Assembly: GCF_038502225.1 (NCBI RefSeq)
Contig: NC_091378.1
Coordinates: 2,108,539-2,172,538, forward strand
Reading direction: 5' to 3'
Length of the DNA: 64,000 nucleotides
DNA from: Cherax quadricarinatus
Lineage: Eukaryota > Arthropoda > Malacostraca > Decapoda > Parastacidae
Shown here: one piece after another, positions 47,522 through 56,139 of the stretch
How the letters are laid out: each line of letters begins with the position of its first letter
Position numbering within the stretch: the stretch's first letter is position 1
The notes under the pieces: generated by a model
Databases searched by the model: none
Seen by the model: the letters and a program-made list of their open reading frames with translations, nothing else
Told to the model about the DNA's origin: nothing
Position numbers and translations under genes: made by a program

Positions 47522-48516
47522 TTGTTGATCTTTTTGTCTGTTATAGGTGATCAAGGTGCCACAACCGAAACGTTATTGTTGATTTTTGTCTGTTATAGGT
47601 GATCAAGGTGCCACAACCGAAACGTTATTGTTGATCTTTTTGTCTGTTATAGGTGATCAAGGTGCCACAACCGAAACGTTATTGTTGATCTTTGTCTGTT
47701 ATAGGTGATCAAGGTGCCACAACCGAAACGTTATTGTTGATCTTTGTCTGTTATAGGTGATCAAGGTGCCACAACCGAAACGTTATTGTTGATCTTTGTC
47801 TGTTATAGGTGATCAAGGTGCCACAACCGAAACGTTATTGTTGATCTTTTTGTCTGTTATAGGTGATCAAGGTGCCACAACCGAAACGTTATTGTTGATC
47901 TTTGTCTATTATAGGTGATCAAGGTGCCACAACCGAAACGTTATTGTTGATCTTTGTCTGTTATAGGTGATCAAGGTGCCACAACCGAAACGTTATTGTT
48001 GATCTTTGTCTGTTATAGGTGATCAAGGTGCCACAACCGAAACGTTATTGTTGATCTTTGTCTGTTATAGGTGATCAAGGTGCCACAACCGAAACGTTAT
48101 TGTTGATCTTTGTCTGTTATAGGTGATCAAGGTGCCACAACCGAAACGTTATTGTTGATCTTTGTCTGTTATAGGTGATCAAGGTGCCACAACCGAAACG
48201 TTATTGTTGATCTTTGTCTGTTATAGGTGATCAAGGTGCCACAACCGAAACGTTATTGTTGATCTTTGTCTGTTATAGGTGATCAAGGTGCCACAACCGA
48301 AACGTTATTGTTGATCTTTGTCTGTTATAGGTGATCAAGGTGCCACAACCGAAACGTTATTGTTGATCTTTGTCTGTTATAGGTGATCAAGGTGCCACAA
48401 CCGAAACGTTATTGTTGATCTTTGTCTGTTATAGGTGATCAAGGTGCCACAACCGAAACGTTATTGTTGATCTTTGTCTGTTATAGGTGATCAAGGTGCC
48501 ACAACCGAAACGTTTT
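47522..48516 (+). repeat. 52-bp satellite carrying a hammerhead-like core per monomer
   Basis: About 19 copies of GTCTGTTATAGGTGATCAAG + GTGCCACAACCGAAACGTTA + TTGTTGATCTTT, extremely homogeneous except for T-run length (CTTTGTC or CTTTTTGTC). Each unit contains GTGATCA + A, a GGT/ACC stem II with a 6-base loop, and GAAACGTT, in the same order and spacing as the ribozyme-like motifs nearby. Stem I is not evident. The last unit runs into GAAACGTTTTCTTGATAAA. Confidence 0.9.
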
Positions 48517-48576
48517 CTTGATAAATATGTCCTGGTGTTTGTTTGTGTGTTAAATGGTTTTGAAAATTGACAGGTT

Positions 48577-48729
48577 GAAGATTGAGACACTTATGCATCA
48601 TATGGGAATCTTTGTTTAAGGAAACGTTTCACCACACCGTGGCGAAGCGTTGGACTGATGAAGCCACTGTGTGGCGAAACGTTTCCTTAATAAAGATTCC
48701 CATATGGTACATAAGTGTCTCAATCTTGT
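48577..48729. mobile_element. Palindromic Penelope-like terminal pair
   Basis: AAGATTGAGACACTTATGCA + TCATATGGGAATCTTTGTTT is mirrored by TAAAGATTCCCATATGGTAC + ATAAGTGTCTCAATCTT. The two halves share GGAAACGTTTC and the stem II block. The right half holds a canonical hammerhead core. Confidence 0.75.
48652..48686 (+). ncRNA. Hammerhead-like ribozyme motif with canonical CUGAUGA core
   Basis: GGA (stem I), CTGATGA, one extra A, stem II GCCAC-TGT-GTGGC, GAAACGT, T at the predicted cleavage site (48683), then TCC pairing with GGA. Stem III would be the self-complementary ACGT, as in very small hammerheads that act as dimers. AATAAAG follows at 48690. Confidence 0.6.
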
Positions 48730-48796
48730 TGCTTGCCTTTTTTTTTGGATTTGGAGTCAGGGCCGACCCCTAGCATCAGTTAGGTATCTTTATTCC

Positions 48797-48832
48797 GGAA
48801 CGTTTCGCCTATATAGTAGGCTTCTTCAGTCG
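48797..48832 (-). ncRNA. Hammerhead-like motif, CUGAAGA core
   Basis: Reverse strand: CTGAAGA (fits CUGANGA), extra A, stem II GCCTA-CTATA-TAGGC, GAAACGTT. Stem I pairing is not clear. Confidence 0.4.
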
Positions 48833-49148
48833 AGTACAGAGGCAGCAGAAGCAATAGAGATGTAAAGACGATGTAATTAGTCCATCACCCTTGAAGACGT
48901 AGTTGTGAGGTGGTCAGTCCCTCAGCCTGGAGAAGAGTTCCGCTCCATAGTCTGGAACATTGTTCCATAGTCTGGAACATTGTTCCATAGTCTGGAACAT
49001 TGTTCCATAGTCTGGAACAATGCTCAAGACTTTGGAATAAAACTCTTCTCCAGGCTGAGGGACTGACCACCTCAAACACTATTTCTCCAAGGTTGTTGGA
49101 CTGATTATATCATTTATATTTCACTACTACACCTGGTGCCTCTGTATT

Positions 49149-49185
49149 TGACTGAAGAAGCCTACTGTGTAGACGAAACGTTTCA
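49149..49185 (+). ncRNA. Hammerhead-like motif, CUGAAGA core
   Basis: TGA (stem I), CTGAAGA, extra A, stem II GCCTAC-TGT-GTAGAC with one mismatch, GAAACGT, T, then TCA pairing with TGA. Confidence 0.5.
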
Positions 49186-49204
49186 TTTCATCATGTATTT
49201 ACTG

Positions 49205-49580
49205 GTGTTACCTCTTCCTCTATTTGGACAATAATAACCATTATTTCCACAAGTACATGATATAACGTATACAGACCATAGCTGACATCAATGACATATT
49301 GTAAAGAAAATCCCTGGTTATGCAGAGCGTTTTGAGTTAATTTTGTCCCAGGATCCAACCCACAGCAGTCTGCTAACACCCAGGTACCTACTCATTGCTA
49401 GGTGAACCTGGACAGCAGGTGTCTTAAGGAAACGCCTGTTTCCATCCGTGATGTAAGTATGTAGTAGGTTCGCTGGTCTTGTCCCGGTCCGGATCTTTTC
49501 CAAATAGTGGCCCGATCCGTACCGGGGAACGAACCACGGACACTCATTGTGTGAGCTGAGTGTCAGCCGGGTCATCCACC
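49205..49580 (-). mobile_element. tRNA-derived SINE, minus strand
   Basis: The body TTGTCCCAGGATCCAACCCA + CAGCAGTCTGCTAACACCCA matches 43188-43450 and 44995-45250. The right-end head (reverse: CACTCAGCTCACACAATGAG, then GTGGTTCGTTCCCCGGTACG) is tRNA-like. Confidence 0.65.
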
Positions 49581-50040
49581 TGTTCTGTTATTCTGCCGTG
49601 TTGTTATAGCGCGCGTCAGAGGCGTGTAATGCTGGTGGGTCCCAAATAGCTATAGGTCACGTTTTTGCTTCTCTCAGATTGGTGGCTCCAACTTGACGGG
49701 TGATGACAGCGGTACTTCTTGCTCAACAATGTCATCACCACCTGGTAATGCCACACTTCTTGCTTCTTGGCCTTTACGAGAAGCGTAAAATTACAGCATA
49801 GAGACGGTCGGAAGCCAGCCATTCGTATTAGCAATCTGGAGAGTTTTGGTAAGCTTGTGTTATCTCTGCGGATGATGGAGAATTTGTGCCGCTCTCATAC
49901 TGAATATAGACCTGACACTGACAAGTGGTAAATGAACACTTAATACAGTAGTTTTTATTGGTAAGACTTTTACCACGAGAGTGTTGTATCAATTACATAG
50001 AACACTGAAAAAATGCAAGAAATATGCGAAAAATAGGTAT
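49581..50040. other. Unique sequence, no gene supported
   Basis: A 72-codon minus-strand ORF (49834-49616) has no recognisable motif. No other signal. Confidence 0.35.
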
Positions 50041-50042
50041 TA

Positions 50043-50404
50043 ACATGACTTAAGAAATCGTAATGACACGATTGCAAATAAACCATACCCCCGGCCGGGA
50101 TTGAACCCGCGGTCATAGAGTCTCAAAACTCCAGCCCGTCGCGTTAGCCACTAGACCAGCTAGCCACAATAAGATTCATCCAACTAGGTATATTTCTACA
50201 CCATAGGAAAGTTAGCACAGGCACCTCTGTGCCTGTGCATTTGTGGTCACAGAGGTGCCTGTGCTAACTTTCCTATGGTGTAGAAATATACCTAGTTGGA
50301 TGAATCTTATTGTGGCTAGCTGGTCTAGTGGCTAACGCGACGGGCTGGAGTTTTGAGACTCTATGACCGCGGGTTCAATCCCGGCCGGGGGTATGGTTTA
50401 ATAG
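50043..50404. mobile_element. Head-to-head inverted pair of tRNA-like element T
   Basis: 50079-50231 and 50248-50400 appear to be perfect inverted copies (153-bp arms) around a 16-bp spacer. Each arm contains the tRNA-like segment with box A TGGTCTAGTGG and box B GTTCAATCC, pointing outward. The left flank keeps the element's terminal AAATCGTAATGACACGATTG. Confidence 0.85.
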
Positions 50405-50469
50405 GTATTAAGTCTCAAGTTATATATTGTGATAAATTCTGGTTTATGAATTAGATAATAATGAAGCCT

Positions 50470-50685
50470 CTGGCTTAACCCTGGCTTCCCTCCCTTAATT
50501 AAGGGAGATTCCTTGATGCTGGTGAAGGGCTCTTGATCTAGGGAATTGGATCTGTGCTCCACTTCCCTAAATTAAGCCTGAATGCCTTCCATCCCCCCTC
50601 CCCACAGGAAGTGCTGTATAATACCTACGGGTTTAGCGCTCTCCCATAATAGTTCACCCTGGGTTGGTATGACTTGTGAGTTTAG
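50470..50685 (+). mobile_element. Family A SINE-like repeat
   Basis: Long copy: TTCCTTGATGCTGGTGAAGG, GGAATTGGATCTGTGCTCCA, TACGGGTTTAGCGCTCTCCC + ATAATAG. Confidence 0.7.
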
Positions 50686-50747
50686 CGCTTAAATTTGATT
50701 GACTCACCCTCAAGGCCAGTGTATCAACCCTGGAAACACACCACAAG

Positions 50748-51764
50748 TAGTTGGACAACTACATTGTGGTGGGGACCTAGACATGATCACAGGTGGTGGG
50801 ACAGCTACAGTGTTGTGGTGGGGACCTAGACATGATCACAGGTAGTGGGACAGCTACAGTGTTGTGTTGGGGACCTAGACATGATCACAGGTAGTGGGAC
50901 AGCTACAGTGTTGTGTTGGGGACCTAGACATGATCACAGGTAGTGGGACAGCTACAGTGTTGTGTTGGGGACCTAGACATGATCACAGGTAGTGGGACAG
51001 CTACAGTGTTGTGTTGGGGACCTAGACATGATCACAGGTAGTGGGACAGCTACAGTGTTGTGGTGGGGACCTAGACATGATCACAGGTAGTGGGACAGCT
51101 ACAGTGTTGTGGTGGGGCCCTAGACATGATCACAGGTAGTGGGACAGCTACAGTGTTGTGTTGGGGACCTAGACATGATCACAGGTAGTGGGACAGCTAC
51201 AGTGTTGTGTTGGGGACCTAGACATGATCACAGGTAGTGGGACAGCTACAGTGTTGTGGTGGGGACCTAGACATGATCACAGGTAGTGGGACAGCTACAG
51301 TGTTGTGGTGGGGCCCTAGACATGATCACAGGTAGTGGGACAGCTACAGTGTTGTGTTGGGGACCTAGACATGATCACAGGTAGTGGGACAGCTACAGTG
51401 TTGTGGTGGGGACCTAGACATGATCACAGGTAGTGGGACAGCTACAGTGTTGTGGTGGGGCCCTAGACATGATCACAGGTAGTGGGACAGCTACAGTGTT
51501 GTGTTGGGGACCTAGACATGATCACAGGTAGTGGGACAGCTACAGTGTTGTGGTGGGGACCTAGACATGATCACAGGTAGTGGGACAGCTACAGTGTTGT
51601 GGTGGGGCCCTAGACATGATCACAGGTAGTGGGACAGCTACAGTGTTGTGGTGGGGACCTAGACATGATCACAGGTAGTGGGACAGCTACAGTGTTGTGG
51701 TGGGGACCTAGACATGATCACAGGTAGTGGGACAGCTACAGTGTTGTGGTGGGGACCTAGACAT
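50748..51764. repeat. 49-bp satellite with 3- and 4-unit periodicity
   Basis: About 21 copies of GTGTTGTGGTGGGGACCTAG + ACATGATCACAGGTAGTGGG + ACAGCTACA. The GGGGCCC variant falls at 51114, 51310, 51457 and 51604, spaced 196, 147 and 147 bp. GTGTTGTG and GTTGTGTTGG variants also occur in blocks. Confidence 0.95.
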
Positions 51765-51861
51765 GGCAGTGGTGAGAATATCACTGGCACAGTTTCCAGT
51801 AAAAACAGCATTACCTTGTACTAGGTTGAAGTTGTCTGGTCAAGTGTGAAGAATGTCAACG

Positions 51862-51863
<2 letters not shown>

Positions 51864-51902
<39 letters not shown>

Positions 51903-52073
51903 CACCTACTTGTGGTTGCAGGGGTCGATTCACAGCTTCTGACCCTCCTCTTCAATAGTCGTTCCTAGGTCACTTGCTCGAAGAGCTTTATCATACCTCT
52001 TTTTAAAGCTATGTATGGATCTTGCCTCCCCTACATCACTTCCCAGTGTGTGTGTGTGTGTGTGTGTGTGTGT
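51864..52073 (-). mobile_element. LINE 3' end fragment flanked by (GT)n on both sides
   Basis: (GT)n at 51866-51898, then CTCACCTACTTGTGGTTGCA + GGGGTCGATTCACAGC and the antisense of the LINE C-terminus (TTAAAGCTATGTATGGATCT), then (GT)n at 52047-52073. Confidence 0.8.
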
Positions 52074-52074
52074 A

Positions 52075-52262
52075 TTGAAACTGATTTTGACTCACCTCTC
52101 CCCTGAAGGGAGGTTCCTTGACGCTGGTGAGGGGCTCTTGATCTAGAGAATTGGGTCTGTGCTCCAGTTCTCTGAATTGAGCCCTTCCATTCCACCCCTC
52201 CCCCTATAGGCGCTGTATAATCCCTTCTGGTTTAGCGCTTCCCCATGATTATAATAATAATT
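52075..52262 (+). mobile_element. Family A SINE-like repeat, best copy
   Basis: From TGACTCACCTCTCCCCTGAA through GACGCTGGTGAGGGGCTCTT and GGTTTAGCGCTTCCCCATGA to a TTATAATAATAAT tail. This copy defines the family ends best. Confidence 0.75.
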
Positions 52263-52900
52263 GACTCTCTTCTTAAATCACTTACGATCAGCATCACTGA
52301 CTTCTGGCGTCTTGGGTCTTATCATTGCCTCGTCTACGTCATTCCATTTTTCATATCACTGCCTCGTCTCCGTCATTCCATTTTTCAACTACTGTAAATC
52401 TAGGATGTTGAATATATACTTCATTACATCCTGTGATTCATCTGTGATTTTAACTTCCAGCTGTGCCCTTGTGTACTTGAGGTCCGCCTCTCAGGTACCC
52501 TGTCAACTCCTCTCAGTATCTTCTACGTAGTAATAATGTCACCTTTGGCTCTGTCCTCAAGTGTCGTCAGTTTTAACTCCTCTAGCTTTTCATAGTTCAT
52601 ACACCTCAGCTCTGGGACTAGTTTTGTTGCAAACCTTTGCCTTTATTTCCTGGTTCGTTACATGCTTTACCAGATGCGGCGTGTATAAGGTCATGACTGG
52701 CTCCTTATTAATGTTCCTTAACGCTATTCTTAAATTTGCCATTCTCGCTTTTGCTGGAGTGGTTATTCGGTTTATGTGTGCCTCAAGTGAGATGCTCTGC
52801 AGTATGCTCACCCTGAGGTCCTTCTCTTCCAGGAAGGTTTGCAGTCTTTGAGCCCCGAGCATGTATACTGTTTCCGGACGTCTTTTCTCCGATTTTCATA
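52263..52900 (-). mobile_element. LINE (CR1-like) RT C-terminal fragment
   Basis: The minus frame from 52862 encodes LGAQRLQTFLEEKDLRVSIL, then EAHINRITTPAKARMANLRI + ALRNINKEPVMTLYT, then HLVKHV. This is the post-catalytic RT region of the same LINE family as 39615-40215, overlapping its N-terminal side. Further left, short diverged pieces (AGCTCTGGGACTAGTTTTGT, CTCTAGCTTTTCATAGTTCA antisense) continue the C-terminal domain with frameshifts. Confidence 0.75.
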
Positions 52901-53049
52901 GGTGTGTGTGTGTGTGTGTGTGTGTGTTAGTTACCATTTTGTCCTAGGCACATGTCGATTAGACACCAGACCTGTTGTATATGTGTGCGTGTGGTGTGTG
53001 TGTCTGTGTCTATGTCTGAATGTCAATGTCTGTGTCAGTGTCTGTGCGT

Positions 53050-53114
<65 letters not shown>

Positions 53115-53118
53115 TAAG
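52901..53118. repeat. (GT)n microsatellites and degenerate TGTCTGTGTC run
   Basis: GT runs at 52901-52928 and 53053-53112 with TGTCTGTGTCTATGTCTGAA between them. Confidence 0.85.
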
Positions 53119-53384
53119 ACATATGTAAGGGCCTTCACCGCACCTTGTTCCTCACAGGCAGAGGTGCTATCGTAGATTAGATAACACAGTAGATACTTGC
53201 TGATAGACAGCAACCTCTCATACACATCCCGCCTCAGCAGACGCAAGCTAGTAGGGAATAGCACCAAGTGCTCTACCACGGCCATTGTCTGTAACCTTGA
53301 GTCAAAGACAATCTATGGTGAACAACTGAAGAGTAATGAACACTTGTCGGTGCTCAGTAATAACCCACATGAAGACAGAAACAC
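53119..53384. other. Unique sequence, no gene seen
   Basis: No recognisable ORF. It may be part of the truncated retroelement to its right. Confidence 0.35.
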
Positions 53385-53487
53385 AGGAGATTGAGTGATT
53401 TGTATATTTCGACCCCCTTCTGGGATCCTACTGAAGAGAATCCCAGAAGGGGATCGAAATTTACAGATCAATTAATCTCCTGTGTAA
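53385..53487. repeat. Foldback element, about 45-bp arms
   Basis: ACACAGGAGATTGAGTGATT + TGTATATTTCGACCCCCTTC + TGGGAT is mirrored by AATCCCAGAAGGGGATCGAA + ATTTACAGATCAATTAATCT + CCTGTGT. The words CTCCTGTGTTTCTGTC and ACCATGTGGATTATTATTGA recur at 55940-55975. Confidence 0.7.
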
Positions 53488-53759
53488 ACCATCTAACAGT
53501 TGTGGATGCTTGGAACAGTCTCCAGAGTAGGGTGATCGAGGCTAGGACCTTCTTGGGTCGAGCCTTCAATCCAGTTCACACTTGAAGAAGAAGTCGACAA
53601 CACTCTTCCTTTCCTTGATGTTCTGCTCTGCAAAGCTGACCACGAACTTCGTTTTAAAGTCTATCGAAAACCCACCAACCAAAACGATCTTGTGTACGAA
53701 TGGTATATAATACCGACAAGATGAGATTAAGACACATGTGCAACATCTGGGTATCTTTA

Positions 53760-53798
53760 TTGTAGACGTTTCGCCATCCAGTGGCTTTATCAATACAA
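53760..53798 (-). ncRNA. Hammerhead-like motif (mirror copy)
   Basis: Exact inverted copy of the motif at 53989-54027. Confidence 0.55.
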
Positions 53799-53988
53799 AT
53801 TCTAGGACATAACTTGAAGACAGTAGAACTATGTACAGAAGATGAGGTAATCAGTCCCTCAACCTAGGAGTAGGTGCGAAGAGCACCATAGTCGACTATG
53901 GTGCTCTTCGCACCTACTCCTAGGTTGAGGGACTGATTACCTCATCTTCTGTACATAGTTCTACTGTCTTCAAGTTATGTCCTAGAAT

Positions 53989-54027
53989 TTGTATTGATAA
54001 AGCCACTGGATGGCGAAACGTCTACAA
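53989..54027 (+). ncRNA. Most complete hammerhead-like motif, U3-A8 type
   Basis: TTGTA (stem I), TTGATAA, extra A, stem II GCCA-CTGGA-TGGC, GAAACGT, C at the predicted cleavage site (a GUC triplet), then TACAA, a perfect 5-bp stem I. Followed directly by TAAAG. Confidence 0.6.
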
Positions 54028-54193
54028 TAAAGATACCCAGATGTTGCACATGTGTCTTAATCTCAAGACGATCTTCTTTACTTCTACTCTCACCACGACA
54101 CCAAAACCAAACGTGGTGTAATTATAGGCTTCTTCCTGCGTGCACTCAGAATCTGCAGCAATGAGTTCCTTGAGGAAGAATGCACTATAATTG

Positions 54194-54313
54194 AACAAGT
54201 ATTTTGTTGTTAGGTAAGACACATATGCAACAGTTAGACAACTTTATTGCATATGTGTCTTACCTAACAACCTGTCGGTATTGTATACCATTTTGATGTT
54301 CAACAAGTATTTT
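54194..54313. mobile_element. Second nested insertion with 12-bp target duplication
   Basis: AACAAGTATTTT at 54194-54205 is repeated at 54302-54313. The 96-bp insert begins GTTGTTAGGTAAGACACATA and holds a small foldback. It ends CCTGTCGGTATTGTATACCA + TTTTGATGTTC, the reverse of the terminal motif ATGGTATACAATACCGACA. Confidence 0.85.
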
Positions 54314-54959
54314 CTAAACTCCACTATCCTCGTCACTTCATCAAAGACTGTAAACGGCGGGCATTAAACATCTTCAACACACCCAGAGAAGACACTGCCG
54401 AGAAGAGATACATAGTCCTCCCCACCAACTCCATTGCCAAACATGTTTCCAACATCTTTTCCAATACATCACTCCAAGTATCTACCTCCACAACCACGAC
54501 CATCAAGGACATCACCAGTAGTAGACAGGACAAGCCTCCATCCTCTGCAGGGGTATACATAATCCCTTGTAATGACTGCAACAAATTATATGTGGGCGAA
54601 ACGTCAAGAGACCTCCAAACACGTATTTCAGAACACCAATATGCAAGCAGGACTGACGATACAAGGAATGCCTGTGTACAACATCGCAATTCACACAACC
54701 ATTTAATTAACTTCAGAAACTCAAGACTTACCGCCACAGAAGACAACACTCAATACCGAAGAATCCTGGAATCATCGCTTATCTCTATAACCAACAATTT
54801 CAACCAGAACAACGGCTTCTATAACATAGCTGAACCACTCGCCAAGAAACTTCTTCATCGCTATCCCACATAAGAACATAGAACACTGCAGGTCTACTCA
54901 CAACTTGTCCAATACCCCTGCCAAGCTACCCAAGACTATAACTCCACCCGGTAGATCAT

Positions 54960-55120
54960 CAGATGCAGCATTCTCCACCTGACCTCAACATTCTGAACAT
55001 GACTATAAATACTCCCGTACCTTCCACCCCAGGTAGATCTGTGTGTGACTTGAAAAAGCCCACTGTGTGGGTGAAACGTTGTCAATAAAGGATCACATTA
55101 TACTGCATATGTGTTTATAT
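54960..55120 (+). mobile_element. Penelope-like 3' terminal region
   Basis: Downstream of the GIY-YIG ORF, with a ribozyme-like motif and CAATAAAGGATCACATTATA. The same block appears inverted at 57730-57845, including CCTGGGGTGGAAGG/CCTTCCACCCCAGG. Confidence 0.7.
55046..55084 (+). ncRNA. Hammerhead-like motif, U3-A8 type, at Penelope-like 3' end
   Basis: TGAC (stem I), TTGAAAA, extra A, stem II GCCCAC-TGT-GTGGGT, GAAACGT, T, then GTCA pairing with TGAC, then ATAAAG. It lies about 170 bp after the endonuclease stop, linking the motif to a coding element. Confidence 0.55.
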
Positions 55121-55224
55121 TTCCACCTTCTTGGGTAGCTTTGGGTAGAGGTAGTTTTGATGAGGACCTGCCGTGTATGGGCCAGTAGGCCTTCTGCAGT
55201 GTTTCTCCATTCTTATGTTCTTAT

Positions 55225-55446
55225 ACCCCGGCCGGGATTGAACCCGCGGTCAGAGAGTCTCAAAACTCCAGACCGTCGCGTTAGCCAATAGACCAGCTAG
55301 CCACAATAAGATTCGTCCAATTAGGTATATTTCTACACCATAGGAAGGTTAGCATAGGCACCACTGTGACCACAAAGCCAATTTTTTCAGACGAATCTCC
55401 AGCTAGCGTGGCCGTGACGAACTCTAGCTCAAGTCCCCTCACATGA
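55225..55446 (-). mobile_element. tRNA-like element T, minus copy
   Basis: CCCCGGCCGGGATTGAACCC through GACCAGCTAGCCACAATAAG to CGAACTCTAGCTCAAGTCCC. Closely similar to 38033-38301 in reverse. Confidence 0.8.
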
Positions 55447-55671
55447 CTCACGAAATCGTAATGACACGATTGCAAACAAACCATACCCCGGCCGGGATTG
55501 AACCCGCGGTCAGAGTCTCAAAACTCCAGACCGTTGGACGAATCTTATTGTGGCTAGCTGGTCTAGTGGCTAACGCGACGGTCTGGAGTTTTGAGACTTT
55601 GACCGCGGGTTCAATCCCGGCCGGGGTATGGTTTGTTTGCAATCGTGTCGTTACGATTTCGTGAGTCATGT
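55441..55671. mobile_element. Inverted pair of truncated element T
   Basis: 55441-55534 and 55578-55671 are inverted copies (about 94 bp) differing by very few bases. They run from ACATGACTCACGAAATCGTA to the tRNA-like part, with a 43-bp centre. Confidence 0.85.
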
Positions 55672-55945
55672 TGACGGCAGTGAGGGGACTTGAGCTAGAG
55701 TTCGTCACGGCCACGCTAGCTGGAGATTCGTCTTTAAAAACTTGCATTTGTGGTCACAGTGGTGCCTATGCTAACCTTCCTATGGTGTAGAAATATACCT
55801 AGTTGGATGAATGTTATTGTGGCTAGCTGGTCTAGTGGCTAACGCGACGGTCTGGAGTTTTGAGACTCTCTGACCGCGGGTTCAATCCCGGCCGGGGTAT
55901 GGTTTGTTTGCAATCGTGTCATTACGATTTCGTGAGTCAATCTCC
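55640..55945 (+). mobile_element. tRNA-like element T, full copy with terminal inverted repeats
   Basis: The tRNA-like segment is at 55815-55903 with box A and box B. It ends TGCAATCGTGTCATTACGAT + TTCGTGAGTCA. It is the third of three contiguous copies. A family A tail, AATAATAATAATAATTGG, follows at 56022-56037. Confidence 0.8.
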
Positions 55946-56139
55946 TGTGTTTCTGTCACCATGTGGATTATTATTGAGTTTAATCTGTGAGCTTAACGCT
56001 GTATGACTTTATCAGCAATAATAATAATAATAATTGGTTAAGATCTTGCAACACTTTCCTGTTACATTCCGCCTGGTAAATAATCAGGAGGTTCACCGTG
56101 TCTTTTTAGCCCTGAGAAGAGAAACAGGAATTCCCTCCA

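Larger units (their letters stand above)
48780..49190. mobile_element. Large imperfect palindrome of two head-to-head Penelope-like ends
   Basis: The left end is reverse-oriented (CGTTTCGCCTATATAGTAGG). The right end is forward (AAGCCTACTGTGTAGACGAA). Inner arms GAGGTGGTCAGTCCCTCAGC + CTGGAGAAGAG and CTCTTCTCCAGGCTGAGGGA + CTGACCACCTC are near-perfect. The centre (48940-49030) is a 20-bp repeat TTCCATAGTCTGGAACATTG in about four copies. Confidence 0.75.
53684..54075. mobile_element. Nested insertion: perfect 344-bp palindrome with 8-bp target duplication
   Basis: ACGATCTT at 53684-53691 is duplicated at 54068-54075. Between them, 53722-54065 is a spacerless perfect palindrome centred on GTCGAC (53893/53894). 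The left side has an extra single-copy piece with ATGGTATATAATACCGACAA, the Penelope-like terminal motif. Each arm carries one hammerhead-like motif. Confidence 0.9.
53557..54873 (+). mobile_element. Penelope-like retroelement ORF (post-RT region and GIY-YIG endonuclease), split by two insertions
   Basis: Three coding blocks. 53562-53691: PSIQFTLEEEVDNTLPFLDV, VYRKPTNQND, the conserved region after the RT active site. 54070-54205: LLYFYSHHDTKTKRGVIIGF, FLRALRICSNEFLEEE. 54304-54873: open for 189 codons to TAA, with HYPRHFIKDCKRRALNIF and a GIY-YIG endonuclease (GVYIIPCNDCNKLYVGETSR at 54550-54609, then RISEHQYASR). In this family the protein combines a telomerase-like RT with GIY-YIG to prime on cleaved DNA. 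Here the RT catalytic YxDD domain is absent, so the copy is 5'-truncated. The blocks stay in frame across both insertions, and few other lesions are visible, so the host copy looks young. Confidence 0.85.
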
